Source: an uncultured Fibrobacter sp. (lineage in GTDB: Bacteria; Fibrobacterota; Fibrobacteria; Fibrobacterales; Fibrobacteraceae). From it: 51,180 bases of DNA. The stretch spans positions 1 to 51,180 of the forward strand of contig CAMKNA010000013.1 of the NCBI GenBank assembly GCA_946414075.1, in the 5' to 3' direction. Made by a program: the position numbers and the translations under genes. This document shows positions 1 to 6,905 of the stretch, piece after piece (the first letter of the stretch is position 1; each line of letters starts with the position of its first letter). Below the pieces are notes generated by a model, which worked only from the letters and a program-made list of their open reading frames with translations, searched no databases and was not told the DNA's origin.

Positions 1-74
1 TCCATTGCTGGAAGGCGGGCGAGGCTCCCCCGGAAAACGGCTGGACGAATCCGAGTGCCGGTTGCGAGAACTAA
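1..74 (+). CDS. 3' end of an unidentified gene (partial, tentative)
   Basis: Reading frame 3 is open from the window edge to a TAA at 72-74 and would end in a Trp/Gly/Cys-containing tail (…NGWTNPSAGCEN). Frame 2 is also open, to a TAG at 87-89, so the frame is uncertain. A good terminator hairpin follows at 100-128, which supports a gene ending here. No function can be assigned from 24 residues. Confidence 0.25.
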   Translation, partial: HCWKAGEAPPENGWTNPSAGCEN

Positions 75-99
75 CCTCGAAAAGCCGTTAGCGAGTTTC

Positions 100-128
100 A
101 ACCTCCGCGTAAGCGGGGGTTGTTGTTT
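100..128 (+). terminator. Rho-independent terminator of the upstream partial gene
   Basis: Nine-base-pair stem 100-108/113-121 (AACCTCCGC with GCGGGGGTT, one G-T pair), tetraloop GTAA, followed by GTTGTTT. It separates the upstream fragment from the metallophosphoesterase gene. Confidence 0.55.
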
Positions 129-149
129 ATGGCGTGTTGACAATTGTTC

Positions 150-155
150 TAAATT
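150..155 (+). promoter_or_regulatory. -10-like TAAATT, leaderless start of metallophosphoesterase
   Basis: TAAATT ends six nt before the ATG at 162, and no Shine-Dalgarno lies between. A normal initiation distance would put the transcript start at or next to the ATG. TTGACA at 137-142 is too close to act as its -35. Confidence 0.4.
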
Positions 156-161
156 TCGGTT

Positions 162-1283
162 ATGCCGATTTTCCTTTTTCTGTTGCTGTCGGGCCTTGTC
201 CTGATTTATATCAATGTGAGTGCCGTTGCGCCTGGACGCAAGGGCAAGCTTGTGGCGCTTGGTGTGCTTGTCACGATTTTTGCGGGGATGTCGCTTCGCG
301 GGACGCTGGCGGGGAGCATCGTAGTTTCGTTCTTTGCCGTGTGGCTGTGCCAAGCGCTCCTGTTCTATATTCCCTGGGGTCTTTTCCGCCTAGTCCGGCG
401 GAGTGTCGTCCGCCGCCCGATGCGCGCAAATACGGTGTTGGTGGCAAGCCGTGTGTTGCTCGCGGCGACGGTCGCGGTGACGCTCTCGTTGATTGCGTAC
501 GGTGTGCCGCATAATGCACGTTACGTGTTGCATGAGACGACGGTGGAGTTGCCCGCGACGGTCGCCGGGGATTCGGCTGCTCCAGCGAATTTTACGGCGG
601 TGTTCTTCAGCGATGTCCATGTGGACCCGCTGTTTGACCGAGCAAAACTCGAACGCATGATTGCCGACGTGGATTCCATAAAGCCCGATTACCTGCTGTT
701 TGGCGGCGACCTGGCCGACGTGCCTACAGGAACGCTCGACGAGTGGGGTTACGACAGCCTGTTCAAGAAACTTGTTGCGGGGGCGAAGGTGGCCGCCGTT
801 GCCGTAAATGGGAACCACGAAGGAATGCAGGAACACCCCGGTTCGGATCCTGGCGCCTGGATGCGCAAGGTCGGGTTCGTTTTCCTCGATGACGCGACGG
901 AATGTATAGGCCCTGCATGCTTTACAGGACGTACGGACTTCCAGGTGGCCCGCCGTCGCGACATGGAACGCCGCCCGCTTGCAGAACTTACGCCTACAGA
1001 TTCTAGCCGCCCCTGGATTCTGCTCGACCATCAGCCCAAGGGAATCGAGGACGGTTATTCGGGGCGCTTGCCCGACTTTGCATTCTCTGGCCATACGCAT
1101 AACGGCCAGTTTTTTCCAGGGAACTTCATTATCCACCTTGTGTGGCGCCTTGTTTACGGGGAAGGTGTACTCGACGGAGTGCCCTGGCTCGTGAGTGCAG
1201 GTGTCGATTGCTGGGGCCCACCCGTACGCGTCGGCACCGATGCCGACATGTGGGTCGTGCATTTTGTACAGGCGGCCAAATAA
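162..1283 (+). CDS. Membrane-anchored metallophosphoesterase (YaeI/YkoQ-like)
   Basis: Predicted calcineurin-like metallophosphoesterase of 373 aa. The N-terminal ~120 residues are hydrophobic, with about three to four membrane segments. The catalytic domain then shows the full dinuclear-metal motif series: SDVHVD (150-155), GGDLAD (181-186), GNHE (217-220), LLDHQPKG, and GHTHNG (310-315). This subgroup includes UDP-diacylglucosamine or phosphodiester hydrolases acting at the membrane; the actual substrate cannot be read from sequence. The ATG at 162 is chosen because it opens the hydrophobic segment and sits six nt after a -10-like TAAATT; no ribosome-binding site is visible. The gene is monocistronic, with hipBST following after 120 bp. 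Confidence 0.85.
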   Translation: MPIFLFLLLSGLVLIYINVSAVAPGRKGKLVALGVLVTIFAGMSLRGTLAGSIVVSFFAVWLCQALLFYIPWGLFRLVRRSVVRRPMRANTVLVASRVLLAATVAVTLSLIAYGVPHNARYVLHETTVELPATVAGDSAAPANFTAVFFSDVHVDPLFDRAKLERMIADVDSIKPDYLLFGGDLADVPTGTLDEWGYDSLFKKLVAGAKVAAVAVNGNHEGMQEHPGSDPGAWMRKVGFVFLDDATECIGPACFTGRTDFQVARRRDMERRPLAELTPTDSSRPWILLDHQPKGIEDGYSGRLPDFAFSGHTHNGQFFPGNFIIHLVWRLVYGEGVLDGVPWLVSAGVDCWGPPVRVGTDADMWVVHFVQAAK

Positions 1284-1326
1284 GCCACCTGAAAATGTTG
1301 GGAATTGTAAAATTTTTCCAAAAAGT

Positions 1327-1338
1327 GCAATATATTGC
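1327..1338 (+). promoter_or_regulatory. Perfect 12-bp palindrome GCAATATATTGC, possible HipB operator 1
   Basis: Self-complementary 12-mer 69 bp before hipB. The half GCAATATATT recurs at 1388-1397, 61 bp away. Duplicated palindromes upstream of an XRE antitoxin are the expected autoregulatory arrangement. The core also contains TATATT, so it could instead, or in addition, be a -10 element. Confidence 0.45.
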
Positions 1339-1387
1339 GGTTTTTTATTGACGAAACAGGAAAAAAATTTAAATTAATGTAGAAACA

Positions 1388-1401
1388 GCAATATATTTCT
1401 G
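1388..1401 (+). promoter_or_regulatory. Second GCAATATATT block, possible HipB operator 2 / -10
   Basis: GCAATATATTTCTG repeats the first ten bases of the upstream palindrome. It ends five nt before the hipB ATG, and its TATATT (1392-1397) is nine nt from the start codon. No Shine-Dalgarno is present, so a near-leaderless transcript overlapping a repressor site is plausible. Confidence 0.4.
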
Positions 1402-1406
1402 TTTTT

Positions 1407-1613
1407 ATGGAAAAAATCGGAAAAGAAATCGCGGAAAGACGAAAACAACAAGGCCTGTCACAACAGGATCTTGCCGAAATGTCCGGTGTTTCTCCTAGAA
1501 CTATTAATGCTGTTGAATTAGGAAAAGCGAACCCGTCTATTAATGTGTTGAGTAAAATAGTAAAGCCACTAGGTTTCATTGTCACTTTGGACGAAAGGGT
1601 CAAACATGAATAA
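1407..1613 (+). CDS. hipB: HipB-like XRE antitoxin
   Basis: Antitoxin and transcriptional repressor of a HipBST locus, 68 aa. A lambda-repressor-type helix-turn-helix spans residues ~13-50 (LSQQDLAEMSGVSPRTINAVE), followed by the short C-terminal strand typical of HipB (LGFIVTL). It is expected to dimerise on the palindromes upstream (1327-1338 and 1388-1401). Its stop overlaps the hipS ATG (CATGAATAA), implying coupled translation. Base composition is AT-rich relative to the gene before it, suggesting acquisition by transfer. Confidence 0.85.
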   Translation: MEKIGKEIAERRKQQGLSQQDLAEMSGVSPRTINAVELGKANPSINVLSKIVKPLGFIVTLDERVKHE

Positions 1614-1938
1614 TTATAATTCTACAATGGCTCGTAGAGCGCGTGTGTTCTACAATGATATTCTTGCTGGCTACCTTATGGAGTATAAGGGGCGTTATGC
1701 TTTTCTTTATGATTCTACATACGTGGAGTCACGAAATCCATCTATTGCTTTGGACATGCCTAAGAAAAGACGTTTGTTCAGGTCGACATATCTTTTCCCG
1801 TATTTTCAGGGATTGTTGCCAGAAGGGATGAACAAATCTTTCTATTGCGAGCGTCTCGGAATTTCACGTTCAGATAAATTTGCCCTGCTTGTGAATCTTG
1901 CCAATTACGAGACCATTGGTGCAGTTACTGTGCGTTAA
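1606..1938 (+). CDS. hipS: HipS: separate N-subdomain-1 of HipA
   Basis: 110-aa protein corresponding to the small N-terminal subdomain of HipA (Couple_hipA family). Visible signatures are the strand pattern RARVFYNDILAGYLME, a central YLFPYFQGLLPEGMN (the conserved F.GLLPEG), and GISRSDKFALLVNL. In three-component HipBST loci this subdomain is a free protein, and in the characterised E. coli O127 system HipS is the antitoxin. The start is the ATG at 1606, overlapping the hipB stop; a longer ORF starting at 1579 lies inside hipB. Stop at 1938, 11 bp before hipT. Confidence 0.82.
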   Translation: MNNYNSTMARRARVFYNDILAGYLMEYKGRYAFLYDSTYVESRNPSIALDMPKKRRLFRSTYLFPYFQGLLPEGMNKSFYCERLGISRSDKFALLVNLANYETIGAVTVR

Positions 1939-1949
1939 AAGGATTCCTG

Positions 1950-2963
1950 ATGGGTTTATGCCACTGCTGTTTAAAAGAGACTGAACGAGATTTTTGTCGT
2001 TCGTGTTCAAAAGCGTTATTTGGTGTTACAAATATTCGCTCCAAGCTGGATTATAATGCCTCTCAGTTTGCGTATAATGCAAATGGAAATGTTAATAGAT
2101 TTTCCATTTCTGGTGCCCAAACTAAATTTTCGGCAAAGATTCAAGATAAAAAAGTAATCAATGTGGAAAAAGGTGGAACACATATTCTTAAACCCACCTT
2201 AGAGCCACGCTACGAGAACTATCAAGATGCCCCGGCCAATGAGCATGTGACCATGCTGATGGCGCGTGTGATTTTCAAGATTCCTACGGCGTGGTCAGCG
2301 TTGCTTTCTTTTGATAATGGCGATCCTGTTTATATCACTAAGCGTTTCGATGTAATCGAAGATGGTGAGCGGGCCGGAGAGCGTCTAAGTCAGAGCGACT
2401 TTGCTCAAATTGCGGGGCTTGTCCCCGAAAAAGATGGTCGCGATTACAAGTACGAAGGAATTTCATACGAAGGAATTGCCGCACTGATTCGCGAGAACGT
2501 GAGTGCCGCCGATGTCGCCGTCGAGGTGTTTTTCAGGATGGTCCTGTTTAATTACCTTGTGTGTAATGGCGATGCGCATGCGAAGAATTTTTCGCTTCGG
2601 AATTCTGCTGAAAATCCCGAGGTGTACGAGTTGACTCCTGCATACGACTTATTGAACACTTCGCTCCACATTCCCTTCGAGCAATCACGTACAGCGCTTG
2701 ATTTGTTCAAGGACGAGGACTATTTTAAGACTCGCTTTTACAAAGATAACGGTTTTTATGGTACTCCGGATTTTATGGAATTTGCCAAGAGAATTGGAGT
2801 CGTCGAGAAGAGAGCGGATCGTTTTATAAAGCAGGCTATCGATGCCGTGCCCGCAATGGAAGAAATGCTGGACAAGTCATTCTTGAGTGAACAAGGCAAA
2901 TCGAAATATAAAGAATCTATCCGCGACCGTGCCAAGGCTCTTAATTTGCTGCGGCTTGTGTAA
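1950..2963 (+). CDS. hipT: HipT serine/threonine kinase toxin
   Basis: 337-aa HipA-fold kinase without the N-subdomain-1, which is encoded separately by hipS. The Gly-rich loop region has S52-I53-S54, the SIS autophosphorylation motif described for HipT, followed by GAQTKFS. The catalytic loop NGDAHAKNF and metal-binding YDLLNT are intact, so the kinase looks active. Known HipT phosphorylates tryptophanyl-tRNA synthetase; the target here is inferred only. The N-terminus has a CHCC…CRSC zinc-ribbon-like cluster (residues 4-19), a common add-on in this family. Third gene of the hipBST operon, 11 bp after hipS. Confidence 0.88.
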   Translation: MGLCHCCLKETERDFCRSCSKALFGVTNIRSKLDYNASQFAYNANGNVNRFSISGAQTKFSAKIQDKKVINVEKGGTHILKPTLEPRYENYQDAPANEHVTMLMARVIFKIPTAWSALLSFDNGDPVYITKRFDVIEDGERAGERLSQSDFAQIAGLVPEKDGRDYKYEGISYEGIAALIRENVSAADVAVEVFFRMVLFNYLVCNGDAHAKNFSLRNSAENPEVYELTPAYDLLNTSLHIPFEQSRTALDLFKDEDYFKTRFYKDNGFYGTPDFMEFAKRIGVVEKRADRFIKQAIDAVPAMEEMLDKSFLSEQGKSKYKESIRDRAKALNLLRLV

Positions 2964-2964
2964 A

Positions 2965-2980
2965 CCAATTGAAAAATTGG
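2965..2980 (+). terminator. Small hairpin after hipT
   Basis: CCAATT-GAAA-AATTGG directly after the hipT stop. The stem is six AT-rich pairs and the following sequence is AT-rich but has no clean T-run, so it is at best a weak terminator. Confidence 0.25.
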
Positions 2981-3039
2981 ATATTTCAAAGTCTATATGA
3001 AGTTTTTCAATATGGGTGGAAATAGCAATAGTTTTTTCC

Positions 3040-3045
3040 TATATT
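3040..3045 (+). promoter_or_regulatory. -10-like TATATT, leaderless start of thioredoxin-like gene
   Basis: TATATT ends seven nt before the ATG at 3053 (CTTCAGT between), without a Shine-Dalgarno. This is the same geometry as at 15320 and 30028. Confidence 0.45.
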
Positions 3046-3052
3046 CTTCAGT

Positions 3053-3808
3053 ATGAAACGGATTATTTTTATAGTAGTCGCCTTCGCGGCCATATTGGCG
3101 TCGGCAGCCGAAGACATCAAGATTGTCAAGGTCAACGACAGCAACTTTGAGAATGAGGTTCTGAAATCCAAGAAACCGGTCATCCTGGATATCACTTCCA
3201 CGAGCTGCCCGCCGTGCCTCATCATGATTCCCACGCTCATCGGTATCGCGAAGAACTATCCCGACATCAAGATTGCGACGGTCGGCATCGACGAACCGGG
3301 AATCGACAATATCAAGGCATCGCTACCTATCCAAGCTTTCCCGACATTTTTCCTCTTTAAAGACGGGAAGGTCGTAAACCAGCTTGTCGGTGTCGTGAAA
3401 GAAGAGGAACTGTTTGCCGCGATGCAATACACGCCTTCGAAAAAAGCTGCGGCCAAGTCCTCCAAGAAATCAAAAAATTCTCCGAAGAATCTCGTCTGCA
3501 AGACGAACGGCCAGTTCAACGGTCTCAAGAATCTCGTGACGATTTCGTTCGTGTTCGGTGCCACCGAAATCGAGAACGTCGACATTGTGACGGATGTGTT
3601 CGTGCCGCCTGAGAAGGAAAGCCAGCGCGAGCAGATGATTGAACATGTGCGTGCAAGCGGCAAGGGGGAGGTGACCCCGACGATGACCGGGTTCCGGATG
3701 CACATCGACAACAACTGCCGATTCATGAAGGCGATGGACATGAAGCGCACTTCCACTTACGGCGAAATGCGTGCCGGGTTGGAGTTGCAGGGATTTAACT
3801 GTAACTAG
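3053..3808 (+). CDS. Exported thioredoxin-fold protein with extra C-terminal domain
   Basis: 251 aa with a cleavable signal peptide (residues 1-19, …AILASAAED). A thioredoxin domain follows with the redox motif C52-P-P-C55 and the cis-proline strand (FPTFFLFKDGKVV), so it probably acts as a periplasmic thiol oxidoreductase. After a Lys/Ser-rich linker (~residues 133-146) comes a ~100-residue second domain with three Cys (LVCKTNG, NNCRFMK, C-terminal FNCN) that I do not recognise. The stop codon directly abuts the stop of the convergent fusion gene (3808/3809), with no terminator space. The start is the ATG placed by a leaderless -10. Confidence 0.75.
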   Translation: MKRIIFIVVAFAAILASAAEDIKIVKVNDSNFENEVLKSKKPVILDITSTSCPPCLIMIPTLIGIAKNYPDIKIATVGIDEPGIDNIKASLPIQAFPTFFLFKDGKVVNQLVGVVKEEELFAAMQYTPSKKAAAKSSKKSKNSPKNLVCKTNGQFNGLKNLVTISFVFGATEIENVDIVTDVFVPPEKESQREQMIEHVRASGKGEVTPTMTGFRMHIDNNCRFMKAMDMKRTSTYGEMRAGLELQGFNCN

Positions 3809-5743
3809 CTATTTCCCCCTCTCATACCTTACGTAGGCAAAGTGTTTGCTGTCGGGGGCCCAGGAGTTCACATTGATGGTTCCTTGGCCGCCGAAGAGCT
3901 TTAGGATGGTGCGGGGTTCGCTCCATCCGTTTTTGTCGTTGCCGGTCATGAGGCGGATTTCCACGTTCTTGTTGGGTACGTGTTCGCCGGGGCGCACGTC
4001 GCGCTCGTGGTAGGCGAGCATTACGACTTTTTTGCGGTCGGGGGAGATGTGCGGGAACCAGGTGTTCCAATGCGTGTCGAACGTCATCTGCGTTTGTTCG
4101 GAACTGTCGGCCTTCATGCGCCAGGCTTGCATGCGGCCTGTGCGTACCGAGTTGAACCAGATGTATTCGCCGTCGCAGTCGTATTCCGGGCCGTCGTTTA
4201 GCCCGAAAGCGGTTGTGAGTTGTGTTTCGTTGCCGCCGGCAGCGGGAATCGTATAAATGTCGTATTCGCCGTTCCGTTCGGCGCAGTAGGCGAGCGTCTT
4301 GCCGTCGGCGGTGATGCCGTGCAGGTAGCTCGGGGCTAGCGGTGTCACGAGTTCCGGCATGCGGCCGTCGAAGAAAATTTTATAGATGCGTGAAAGGCCG
4401 TCTTCTTTGGTGTGGTGGCTTACGTATAGGCCCTCGCCATCCGGAGAAAGTACGTGGTCGTTATTGCAGTTGTCCACGAAGTGGCTCGGCACTTCGGTAA
4501 TTGTGCCTGTGGCGATTTCGAATTTGTAGATGCGGCCTTCGCTGTTGTACGTGAGGAACTTGCCGTCGGCGCTCCAGTTGGGCGCCTCGATAACCTTATC
4601 AAATTCCTTGAGCAGTTTTGATTCGCCGGTTTCGATGTCATAAACTTCCAAAAAGGACTTGTCGCCGCTGCGGTCCCACACTTCGCCTAGGCTGAGCTCG
4701 AATGGGAAACTTACGCCCCATTGTGCGCGGAGCGAGTCCATCTGCGTCATTATCTGCATGGTCTTGGTGTGCGGCATTTCGGGGCATTCTTTGAGGCCCA
4801 TCTCAAGGGCGGCTTTGCAGCCAAGCACTTCGTATTCGTAGCAGTTCTCGATGCGGGGTGGCTTCACGGATTCCAGTAGCGTTCCGGTGATATCGAACAA
4901 CTGGATTTCCACCATGTCGTTGAGGTTCTGCACGCGGATAAAGCCTTCGGTTCCGTAAATTACGCCTTCGTTATGGAGCGGGGCCACCATCGAGGTTTTG
5001 AGGTGTGCGACTTGGCCGTTGGCATAGACTAAATCAATCCAGTCCGTGGCATCGACGCCCGTATGGAACTTGACGCACTTCGTCTTTGTCTGCACAATAT
5101 GATTTGCGACGCAGTTCCCACCGGTGGCATCGCGGCCGACCTTGCAAATTTCTGGATCTGTCAAGAAGATGTCCGCGAACGTGAGGCTGTAAATTCCCAA
5201 ATCCAAAAGTGCGCCGCCTGCAAGCGCGGGATTTTTCAATCTTTCGATATGCGAAAGCGGCATCGAAAAATCGGCTTCCACGCTTTCGACTTTGCCGATT
5301 TTCTCGGCCAAAATCCAGTCCTTCACCATCTGCACTGCGGGCAAAAAGCGGGTCCACATCGCTTCGCTCATGAACACGCCTTTTTCTTCGGCGAGTGCAA
5401 TGACTTCCGAGGCGAGCAAGGCATTTGCGGTAAAGGCTTTCTCTACGAGCAGGTTCTTGTTGTGTTCTAGACAAAGTAAAATGTTGTTGTAATGCTCGGA
5501 GTGCGGGGTCGCAATGTAAATCAAATCCACATCTGGGTCTTGCGCGAGTTCTTCGTAGCTGCCGTAGGCGCGCTCGAATCCGTATTCGCTGGCGAACTTT
5601 TGTGCTTTGTCAAGTGAGCGGGACGCGACTGCATAACATTCCACACCCATTCCGCGCTTTTCGAGCGCCTTGACGGCCTTGGCCATCTTTGTGGCGATAT
5701 GGCCACAGCCGAGAATAGCAAATTTCATAATGGAATTACCCAT
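3809..5743 (-). CDS. Fusion: Gfo/Idh/MocA oxidoreductase + TolB-like beta-propeller
   Basis: 644 aa. Residues ~1-345 form a complete NAD(P)-dependent oxidoreductase of the dihydrodiol/xylose dehydrogenase type. It has the Rossmann motif GCGHIA (12-17), VEKAF in place of the usual EKP, EAMWTRFLP, the GGALLDLGIY active-site strand, and the usual terminal MDSLRAQWGVSFPFE. Residues ~346-644 form a TolB/WD40-like propeller with repeated blade motifs (WSADGKFLTY, LSPDGEGLYVS, TADGKTLAYCAERNGEYDIYTI, FPHISPDRKKVV, WAPDSKHFAYV). Both halves are normally free-standing proteins. There is no signal peptide, so it is cytoplasmic; a sugar substrate is likely but unknown. The start at 5743 is preceded by GAGGG at a proper distance; an internal Met6 is the alternative. 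Confidence 0.82.
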   Translation of the reverse strand: MGNSIMKFAILGCGHIATKMAKAVKALEKRGMGVECYAVASRSLDKAQKFASEYGFERAYGSYEELAQDPDVDLIYIATPHSEHYNNILLCLEHNKNLLVEKAFTANALLASEVIALAEEKGVFMSEAMWTRFLPAVQMVKDWILAEKIGKVESVEADFSMPLSHIERLKNPALAGGALLDLGIYSLTFADIFLTDPEICKVGRDATGGNCVANHIVQTKTKCVKFHTGVDATDWIDLVYANGQVAHLKTSMVAPLHNEGVIYGTEGFIRVQNLNDMVEIQLFDITGTLLESVKPPRIENCYEYEVLGCKAALEMGLKECPEMPHTKTMQIMTQMDSLRAQWGVSFPFELSLGEVWDRSGDKSFLEVYDIETGESKLLKEFDKVIEAPNWSADGKFLTYNSEGRIYKFEIATGTITEVPSHFVDNCNNDHVLSPDGEGLYVSHHTKEDGLSRIYKIFFDGRMPELVTPLAPSYLHGITADGKTLAYCAERNGEYDIYTIPAAGGNETQLTTAFGLNDGPEYDCDGEYIWFNSVRTGRMQAWRMKADSSEQTQMTFDTHWNTWFPHISPDRKKVVMLAYHERDVRPGEHVPNKNVEIRLMTGNDKNGWSEPRTILKLFGGQGTINVNSWAPDSKHFAYVRYERGK

Positions 5744-5782
5744 TGCAAACCCTCACATGGAAAATCATTTCGCAATGATATC

Positions 5783-5788
5783 AATATA
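5783..5788 (-). promoter_or_regulatory. -10-like TATATT upstream of the dehydrogenase-propeller fusion
   Basis: TATATT on the minus strand, ~40 nt before the start at 5743. No convincing -35 is visible. Confidence 0.35.
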
Positions 5789-5852
5789 GACATTGATTAA
5801 ATGGAAATGTGGGGAATTTCCCCATATAAATGGACACATGTGTAAACAATGC

Positions 5853-5878
5853 AAAAAAACGGGTCGCATAGCGACCCG
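5853..5878 (-). terminator. Rho-independent terminator of the outer-membrane protein gene
   Basis: Perfect eight-pair stem CGGGTCGC/GCGACCCG with ATA loop (5860-5878), followed on the minus strand by seven T (5859-5853). It lies 38 bp after the stop at 5916. Confidence 0.85.
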
Positions 5879-5915
5879 CCTTGGATTAGGTTTGGATGTT
5901 TTATGAAAAAAGTTG

Positions 5916-6425
5916 CTAGAACTGTACGGTCATGCCGATGGACATGGGCAAACAGATTTCGTCTTTACTGAGTCCGCCATCGTCCATGTCGAGGTGTGTG
6001 TAGTAGCCGCCGTCACCTGCATAGAATTCAAAGCCTGTTTCCATGAAGACGCCCAAGTTCTTTGTGAACATGTGTTGCAAACCGAAACCGAACACCAAAC
6101 GCCAGTAATAGAACCGTTCCTCTTTTACGCCGTGCAGGTCTTCATGGTAAATGTGGTCATTCGTCCTGCCGGTGAGGAATTCGGATGCGTGGAATACGTA
6201 CGGGCCGGTCAATCCGTTGAATCGGTAGGCAACACCAAGACCACCCATGAAGTCGTAGTCGGAATCGTAGCCGAGCCAGTGAAGGTTCGCGGACACGTGT
6301 TCGTTCATGAATGTTTGTTCTACACCGACCAACCCGTGGTATGTTCTACCGGCGGATGCAAAAATTCCGGTTTGTGCGAAACTTGCGCAAGTCAAAAAGG
6401 TGAGAATTAAAATAATCTTTTTCAT
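5916..6425 (-). CDS. Small outer-membrane beta-barrel-like protein
   Basis: 169 aa with a signal peptide (MKKIILILTFLTCASFAQ, cleavage near residue 18). Beyond it are alternating hydrophobic/polar strands rich in Gly and Tyr/Phe (GGLGVAYRF, WRLVFGFGLQHMF, NLGVFMETGFEFY) and a terminal phenylalanine (GMTVQF), the usual barrel-assembly signal. This suggests an 8-strand outer-membrane barrel of unknown function. It is monocistronic, with a strong terminator behind it. A purine-rich AAAGGAAA lies ~8 nt before the ATG. Confidence 0.65.
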   Translation of the reverse strand: MKKIILILTFLTCASFAQTGIFASAGRTYHGLVGVEQTFMNEHVSANLHWLGYDSDYDFMGGLGVAYRFNGLTGPYVFHASEFLTGRTNDHIYHEDLHGVKEERFYYWRLVFGFGLQHMFTKNLGVFMETGFEFYAGDGGYYTHLDMDDGGLSKDEICLPMSIGMTVQF

Positions 6426-6617
6426 TTTCGGTTTCCTTTGTTCCTATTTTATCACAGACGATTTTTCTGTGAGGGGCAAATTAGGAAATCTCTTTTTGTG
6501 AGACAATGGGATTTAGAAAAATGACGAATTTATTGCAATTCCGTCACTCTTTTTAAACAAAAAAAAATTATTTTTAAACAGCATAGGGGATTGAACCTTC
6601 TTACAGGAGGTAGATGC

Positions 6618-6836
6618 ATGACCGATTTGCCAAACGAAAAACAAGTTCTCTCCGCAGGAGAACAACCTGCCGCCAAGGCTGCAGAATGTGCCGCCGACAA
6701 AGCTGCTGCTGAACGTCGTGCTCGCATCAAGAAAATGCGCGGCTGGCTTTCTCCGCGCGATTCGGGGCCGGACGATTTTGGCCCCGAGGATGCCGCCCTC
6801 TATTACGGCGAAGGACATTCGGGATGGAATAGGTAA
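6618..6836 (+). CDS. Small hypothetical soluble protein
   Basis: 72 aa, not recognised. The start is fixed by a perfect AGGAGG (6605-6610) seven nt before ATG 6618; an upstream start at 6591 would bury this site inside the gene. The N-terminal half is Ala/Glu/Lys-rich and probably helical. The C-terminal half is Asp/Gly/Pro-rich (GWLSPRDSGPDDFGPEDAA) and ends in GHSGWNR. It has no signal peptide or membrane segment. Confidence 0.55.
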   Translation: MTDLPNEKQVLSAGEQPAAKAAECAADKAAAERRARIKKMRGWLSPRDSGPDDFGPEDAALYYGEGHSGWNR

Positions 6837-6905
6837 AGGGCACCTCTAAAAATCTAGACGCATTATCTATTTTTGGACGCATAAAACCTTTTCAAGGATA
6901 ACTAT

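Noticed and set aside
1579..1938. hipS starting at 1579
   Set aside because: That start lies within hipB and adds nine unrelated residues; the overlapping ATG at 1606 is the natural coupled start.
5744..5915. Riboswitch or small RNA between the fusion gene and the outer-membrane protein gene
   Set aside because: Only a terminator and a -10-like element can be supported; no conserved aptamer pattern.
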